DNA of 64,000 bases from Pseudomonas yamanorum. Its GTDB lineage: Bacteria; Pseudomonadota; Gammaproteobacteria; Pseudomonadales; Pseudomonadaceae. Numbering within the stretch: position 1 is the stretch's first letter; each line of letters starts with the position of its first letter. Made by a program: the position numbers and the translations under genes. A model generated the notes under the pieces. It saw only the letters and a program-made list of their open reading frames with translations, did no database searches and was not told the DNA's origin. Below, piece after piece: positions 59,536 to 64,000 of this stretch. The stretch is from contig NZ_JACARE010000010.1 in the NCBI RefSeq assembly GCF_013386765.1, forward strand, positions 289,420 to 353,419, written 5' to 3'.

Positions 59536-60424
59536 TTCAGAAGACCTCGCGGTTCTGCCCGTAGACCAATGGATCAGCCAGGGCGTGGAGTGGCTGGGGA
59601 TTCATCTGCGGCCGATGTTCCAGGCGATCCGCTGGCCGGTGGAGCACCTGCTGGGGCTGAGCGACACGGTGATCCACGCGATCCCGTTCCCGGTCATGGT
59701 GCTGCTGATGTTCGTGATTGCCTATCGCGCCGCGAGCCTGGGAGTGGCGGTGTTCAGCGCCGTGGCCCTGGTGGTGATCGCCGCGCTGGGAGTGTGGGAC
59801 GAGGCCATGACCACCTTGTCGCTGATCACCACGGCGATCGTGATCTGCATGGTGGTGGGCATCCCGGTGGGCATCTGGTGCGCCCGTAGTGAGCGGGTGT
59901 GGGGCGTGATGCGGCCGATTCTCGACATCATGCAAACCACCCCGACCTTCGTGTACCTGGTGCCGGTGGTGATGCTGTTTGGCGTCGGCACCGTGTCGGG
60001 GGAAGTGGCGGTGGTGATCTCCGCCTGCCCGCCGCTGATTCGCTTTACCTACCTGGGCATCCGCATGGTCGACACCGAACTGGTGGAAGCCGGCCACGCC
60101 TTTGGTGCAGACAAGCGCCAGTTGCTCTGGGAAATCCAGCTGCCCCTGGCGATCCCGACCATCCTCGGCGGCCTCAACCAGACCGTGCTCACGGCCATGG
60201 TGATGTCGGTGGTGGTGGCGATGATCGGCGCCGAAGGCCTGGGCCTGGTGGTGCTGCAAGGCCTGGGGCGGATGGACGTGGGCCGCGCGGCGGTGGGCGG
60301 GATTGCCATTGTGCTGCTGGCGATGATGCTCGACCGCATCACCCAGAACCTGGCGCAGCCGACGGTGCGCAAACGCAAGTCGCTGTTCAAGCGCCTGCTG
60401 AATCCGAACCCGGTAAACGCATAA
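59528..60424 (+). CDS. proW: Glycine betaine/proline ABC transporter permease
   Basis: 298-residue membrane subunit with about seven hydrophobic segments and the EAA-type loop EAGHAFGADKRQLLWEIQLP (about 190-215) that contacts ProV. Short N-terminal extension compared with E. coli ProW. ATG 59528 has ggagg 9 bp upstream. Confidence 0.92.
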   Translation: MLSSEDLAVLPVDQWISQGVEWLGIHLRPMFQAIRWPVEHLLGLSDTVIHAIPFPVMVLLMFVIAYRAASLGVAVFSAVALVVIAALGVWDEAMTTLSLITTAIVICMVVGIPVGIWCARSERVWGVMRPILDIMQTTPTFVYLVPVVMLFGVGTVSGEVAVVISACPPLIRFTYLGIRMVDTELVEAGHAFGADKRQLLWEIQLPLAIPTILGGLNQTVLTAMVMSVVVAMIGAEGLGLVVLQGLGRMDVGRAAVGGIAIVLLAMMLDRITQNLAQPTVRKRKSLFKRLLNPNPVNA

Positions 60425-60496
60425 AAATACAAGAAATCATGAATGCCCGTTGTTGACTGCCAACCCTGACCATAACGAGAAAAAAAAGAGGAAATC

Positions 60497-61522
60497 ATGA
60501 TGCATCCATTCAAAGCCTTGCTTGGATTTGCAGCAGTGTTGTACCTGGCAAGTACGCAGGTGTGGGCCGAAGATTTACCCGGCACCGGCAAGACCATCCG
60601 CTTCGTGCAATCGGAGAGCACCGGCGGCAACTACGTACTGACCAAAATCGCGATCGAGGCCACCAAGCGCCTGGGCTATGCAAGCAAGTTGAGCACCGTG
60701 AACACCACGCTGTTCTTCCCCGCCGCCGCCCAGGGCGACCTGGATTTGTCGATGGACGTGACCTTGCCGATGCTGCAACCCAGCTTTGACAAGGTGAAGG
60801 ACCGCACCGAGGTGGTGGGCGCAGGCTTCATTACCGGCGCGGGCTACAACGGCTACATGATCGACAAGAAAACCGCCGACGCGTATGGCATTACCAGCCT
60901 GGAACAAATGAAAGACCCGAAAATCGCCGGGCTGTTTGGCAAGGACGGCAAGGCCAACCTGATCAGCTGTGACCCGGGTTGGGGCTGTGGCGACGTGGTG
61001 GATTACCAGCTCGACAAGTTCGGCCTCAGGGACACGGTGAACCCGGTGCGCGGCAAGTACGAAGCGCTGATGTTCGAAAACGTCGCCCGCCTGAAACGTG
61101 GCGAGCCGGTGTTTTTCTATGCGTGGGCGCCGTCGTGGATGACCAACACCATGGTGCCGGGCAAGGACGTGGTGTGGTTGCCGACGCCGTTTGATGCGTT
61201 GCCGGGCAATGTGCCGAGCACCACGTCGGCACTCACGCCCGGGGTTGCCGGGTGTGCCGGCGGGGCCGATCCGTGCCGCATGGCGATGGCGGCGTGGAAC
61301 TGGTACGCGATCGGCAACAAGCAGTTCATCGCGGCGAATCCGGCGATCAAGAAGCTGGTGGAGCAGATGACGTTCTCCCAGGCGACGTGGAGTTATTGGG
61401 AAAAAACCATCAGCGCCGACGGCTCCAGCGAACGCAATATTCGCAAGCTGGCGGAGGACTGGATGAAAGAAAACAAAGCGACCTTTGACGGCTGGATAGC
61501 CACCGCAAAAACCGCGAAGTAG
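60497..61522 (+). CDS. proX: Glycine betaine/proline ABC transporter substrate-binding protein
   Basis: 341-residue periplasmic binding protein: signal peptide (about 1-24, cleaved near TQVWA-ED), then a ProX-type domain. Aromatic ligand-cage candidates lie in LISCDPGWGCGDV and FFYAWAPSWMTN, and GKDVVWLPTPFDALPG is nearly identical to E. coli ProX. Binds quaternary ammonium compounds such as betaines. agagg precedes the ATG. The gene order V-W-X is that of proU. Confidence 0.92.
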   Translation: MMHPFKALLGFAAVLYLASTQVWAEDLPGTGKTIRFVQSESTGGNYVLTKIAIEATKRLGYASKLSTVNTTLFFPAAAQGDLDLSMDVTLPMLQPSFDKVKDRTEVVGAGFITGAGYNGYMIDKKTADAYGITSLEQMKDPKIAGLFGKDGKANLISCDPGWGCGDVVDYQLDKFGLRDTVNPVRGKYEALMFENVARLKRGEPVFFYAWAPSWMTNTMVPGKDVVWLPTPFDALPGNVPSTTSALTPGVAGCAGGADPCRMAMAAWNWYAIGNKQFIAANPAIKKLVEQMTFSQATWSYWEKTISADGSSERNIRKLAEDWMKENKATFDGWIATAKTAK

Positions 61523-61533
61523 CACCCATTCAA

Positions 61534-61605
61534 TGTGGGAGCTGGCTTGCCTGCGATGGCGGTGGTGAATTCAACATCGTTATCGCAGGCAAGCCAGCTC
61601 CCACC
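61534..61605. repeat. REPIN, GTGGGAGCTGGCTTGCCTGCGAT family
   Basis: tgtgggagctggcttgcctg is mirrored by caggcaagccagctcccacc with about 30 bp between. It lies 12 bp after proX. Same family as 158-244. Confidence 0.88.
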
Positions 61606-61748
61606 GTTGATTTTCACCCGCCGCAAAAAAACCTGTTTGGGCGACATCAATCAGAAAAAACCCACTGCCCCACCCCCACCAAACCACCAATCCCGCACGC
61701 GCCCCTGCCCTAGCATTACTCCCACTCAGACGAACCGGAGTGAACCCG

Positions 61749-63236
61749 ATGACCTACAAACACCCACTGTTGTTCAAGGCCCTGTGCTACGTCGACGGCC
61801 ATTGGGTCCACAGCGCCAGTGCCAGCACCATGGCCGTGCACAACTCGGCGAACCAGCAACTGATCGGCCATGTGCCGATGCTGGAAAAACCCCAGATTGT
61901 CGCCGCCATCGACGCCGCACACCGCGCCTTCCCCGCCTGGCGTGAACAGAGCCTCGATGCCCGCGCCACGATCCTGCGGCGCTGGGCGGCCCTGATCCTC
62001 GAACACCAGGAAGACCTCGCCCGTATCCTCAGCCAGGAACAGGGCAAACCGCTTGCCGAAGCCCGCGGCGAAATCGCCTATGCCGCAAGCTTCATTCCGT
62101 GGTTCGCCGAAGAAGCCCGGCGCCTGTACGGCCAGAACATTCCCAGCCATATCCCCGGCGCGCACCTGGGCACCCTCAAGGAACCCGTGGGCGTGTGCGC
62201 CCTGCTGACCCCGTGGAATTTCCCCTCGGCGATGATCACCCGCAAGGCCGCTGCCGCCCTCGCCGCCGGTTGCACGGTGGTGGTCAAGCCCGCCCATGAA
62301 ACCCCCTACTCGGCCCTGGCCCTGGCGCAACTGGCCGAGGAAGCCGGCTTCCCGCCGGGGGTGTTCAACGTAGTGCTGGGCGAACCGCAAATGACCATGC
62401 AAACCCTGGTGCAGGACAGCCGCGTGCGTTCGGTGAGCTTCACCGGCTCGACCCGGGTCGGCAAGCTGGTGTTGCAGGCGGCGGCACAGGACGTGAAGAA
62501 GGTCTCGCTGGAACTGGGGGGCAATGCGCCGTTTATTGTCTGCGCCGATGCCCACCTTGAGCACGCCGTGAAAGTCGCAGTGGAGGCCAAATTCCAAACC
62601 TCCGGCCAGGACTGCTGCGCCGCCAACCGGATCATGGTGGAGCGTTCGATCTATCCCGAATTCCTCAGCCATTTCGCCGCCGCCGTGCGGGAGCTGCGGG
62701 TCGGCCCGGCGTTGATCGGCGGCCAGGAGCAAAACGTCGATATCGGCCCGCTGATGCACCAGGCCGCCTTCGACGTCACCGCCGAGCGCGTGGCCGATGC
62801 CCTGGAGCTGGGCGCAAACCGCCTGGTGGGCGGCGAAGCCCATGCACTGGGCGGGCTGTTTTACCAGCCGACGGTACTCGCCGATGTGACCCCGCAGATG
62901 CGCATCTACCGCGAAGAAAACTTCGCGCCGATCGCCGGGGTGATGCCGTTCGACTCGATTGAACAGGCCATCGAGATGGCCAACGACACCGAATACGGCC
63001 TGGCCGCCTACATTTGTTCCAACCGCCTGGACCTGATCTACCCACTGATCCGCCGCCTCGACCACGCCATGGTCGCCGTCAACGGAGTGAAATTCACCGG
63101 CCACCCGATTCCCTTCGGCGGCATGAAAGCCTCGGGCCTGGGCCGTGAAGGCGGCGCCGAGGGCTTCGAAGCCTTTGTCGAAACCAAATACTTTTGCCTG
63201 CATCACCAAGGCCAATTCCAAGGAGAGCAACCATGA
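61749..63236 (+). CDS. NAD-dependent aldehyde dehydrogenase, succinate-semialdehyde type
   Basis: 495-residue aldehyde dehydrogenase: LLTPWNFPSAMITRKAAAAL, FTGSTRVGKLV, Glu in LELGGNAPF, and catalytic Cys in SGQDCCAANR. It best resembles GabD-like succinate semialdehyde dehydrogenases. ATG 61749 with ggag 9 bp upstream. Overlaps the aminotransferase gene by 4 bp; the pair probably converts an omega-amino compound to a carboxylate. Confidence 0.87.
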   Translation: MTYKHPLLFKALCYVDGHWVHSASASTMAVHNSANQQLIGHVPMLEKPQIVAAIDAAHRAFPAWREQSLDARATILRRWAALILEHQEDLARILSQEQGKPLAEARGEIAYAASFIPWFAEEARRLYGQNIPSHIPGAHLGTLKEPVGVCALLTPWNFPSAMITRKAAAALAAGCTVVVKPAHETPYSALALAQLAEEAGFPPGVFNVVLGEPQMTMQTLVQDSRVRSVSFTGSTRVGKLVLQAAAQDVKKVSLELGGNAPFIVCADAHLEHAVKVAVEAKFQTSGQDCCAANRIMVERSIYPEFLSHFAAAVRELRVGPALIGGQEQNVDIGPLMHQAAFDVTAERVADALELGANRLVGGEAHALGGLFYQPTVLADVTPQMRIYREENFAPIAGVMPFDSIEQAIEMANDTEYGLAAYICSNRLDLIYPLIRRLDHAMVAVNGVKFTGHPIPFGGMKASGLGREGGAEGFEAFVETKYFCLHHQGQFQGEQP

Positions 63237-64000
63237 GCCAAGCACTCGAAAGCCTGTTCGAACAAGACCGCGCGCACTTCATGCACCCCTCCACCCACGC
63301 CCATGACCACGCCAGCGGCGCGCTCAAGGGCCGCATCATCCAGAGCGCGTCGGGCATCCGTATTCGCGACCATGAAGGCCGTGAATTCATCGATGCATTC
63401 GCCGGCCTGTACTGCGTGAACATCGGCTATGGCCGCACCGAAGTCGCCGATGCGATCTACAAGCAAGCCAAGGAACTGGCCTACTACCACACCTACGTCG
63501 GCCACTCGACGGAGGCGATCATCGAGCTGTCGAGCCGCATCATGGACTGGGCGCCCGAGGGCATGAAAAAGGTCTATTACGGCCTGTCCGGCTCCGACGC
63601 CAACGAAACCCAGATCAAGCTGGTGCGTTACTACAACAACGTGCTGGGCCGCCCACAGAAGAAGAAAATCATCTCCCGTGATCGCGGCTACCACGGTTCG
63701 GGCATCATGACCGGCAGCCTTACGGGCCTGGCAGCGTTTCACCAGCATTTCGACCTGCCGGAACAGGGCATCCAGCATACCGTTTGCCCCCACTGGTACC
63801 GCAAGGCGCCGGCGGGCATGGACGAGGCCGGGTTCGTGCGTTACTGCGCCGATGAGCTGGAAAAAATGATCCTCGCCGAAGGCCCCGACACCGTCGCCGC
63901 CTTCATTGGCGAACCGGTGATGGGCACCGGCGGCATCGTGGTGCCGCCGGCCGGTTACTGGGCGGCGATCCAGGCGGTACTCAACAAGTACGACGTGCTG
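63233..64000 (+). CDS. Class III aminotransferase (truncated by window edge)
   Basis: First 256 residues of a PLP-dependent omega-aminotransferase; the gene runs off the window with no stop. Seen: HASGALKGRIIQSASGIRI, YCVNIGYGR, GLSGSDANETQIKLVRYY (phosphate-binding region), RDRGYHGSG and AAFIGEPVMGTGG with the Asp/Glu region. The PLP-lysine lies beyond the edge. aaggagag precedes the ATG, which overlaps the previous stop (ATGA). Confidence 0.88.
   Translation, partial: MSQALESLFEQDRAHFMHPSTHAHDHASGALKGRIIQSASGIRIRDHEGREFIDAFAGLYCVNIGYGRTEVADAIYKQAKELAYYHTYVGHSTEAIIELSSRIMDWAPEGMKKVYYGLSGSDANETQIKLVRYYNNVLGRPQKKKIISRDRGYHGSGIMTGSLTGLAAFHQHFDLPEQGIQHTVCPHWYRKAPAGMDEAGFVRYCADELEKMILAEGPDTVAAFIGEPVMGTGGIVVPPAGYWAAIQAVLNKYDVL

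Overview
The window is a GC-rich Pseudomonas chromosome segment, most likely from the P. fluorescens group. Supporting this are protein sequences close to remembered P. aeruginosa orthologues, a fused nuoCD, several REP/REPIN families typical of fluorescent pseudomonads, and gene order matching the P. aeruginosa PA2637-PA2666 neighbourhood (nuo operon, two chemoreceptors around a transporter, carRS/bqsRS with PepSY genes, queD). Synteny and family names come from memory; no search was run. No rRNA, tRNA, CRISPR array, insertion sequence or phage gene was seen.

Layout: 1-1037 is non-coding, with a nested REP palindrome and a dispersed Pseudomonas repeat. 1038-15992 is the complete complex I operon nuoA-nuoN, ending in a strong terminator. 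16.2-24.4 kb holds a CtpM-like chemoreceptor, an Na+/H+ antiporter-family transporter, a TlpQ-like chemoreceptor, and a two-component system (CarSR/BqsSR type) with two PepSY proteins behind a candidate CarR box. 24.6-27.4 kb carries a patatin-like lipase, queD, a GNAT acetyltransferase and a NUDIX protein. 27.6-31.3 kb is a cytosine module (codB, PucR regulator, codA). 31.3-39.5 kb is a DapF-like protein with both catalytic Cys replaced by Ser, a FadR-type regulator, and a full oxidative L-fucose-type pathway (two SDRs, FAH hydrolase, fuconate dehydratase, lactonase, mutarotase, FucP-type permease), with two identical palindromic operators in the divergent promoter region. A second MFS gene follows.

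40.8-43.3 kb (minus strand) is an accessory island of HrpK/NolX-like candidate type III secretion proteins. One is intact; one appears split by a single-base frameshift. Each is preceded about 90 bp upstream by a near-perfect HrpL (hrp) box, which implies that a type III system and HrpL sigma factor are encoded elsewhere in the genome. 43.6-47.6 kb is fecI-fecR-fecA. 47.7-50.3 kb holds a 3-hydroxyisobutyrate-dehydrogenase-like protein, a LysR regulator and an SDR.

50.4-58.2 kb is a catabolic cassette of unknown substrate: GAF/PucR regulator, PF06684 protein, flavin reductase with an extra C-terminal domain, aldehyde dehydrogenase, luciferase-like monooxygenase, alpha/beta hydrolase and carboxymuconolactone-decarboxylase-like protein. 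An 18-19 bp tandem expansion of a REP core interrupts it. 58.3-61.5 kb is a ProU-type betaine transporter (proVWX). 61.7 kb to the edge is an aldehyde dehydrogenase followed by a truncated class III aminotransferase.

The strongest leads for new biology are the HrpL-linked island, the 50-58 kb cassette, the Ser/Ser DapF-like protein and the CarS sensor with an altered RExxE motif.
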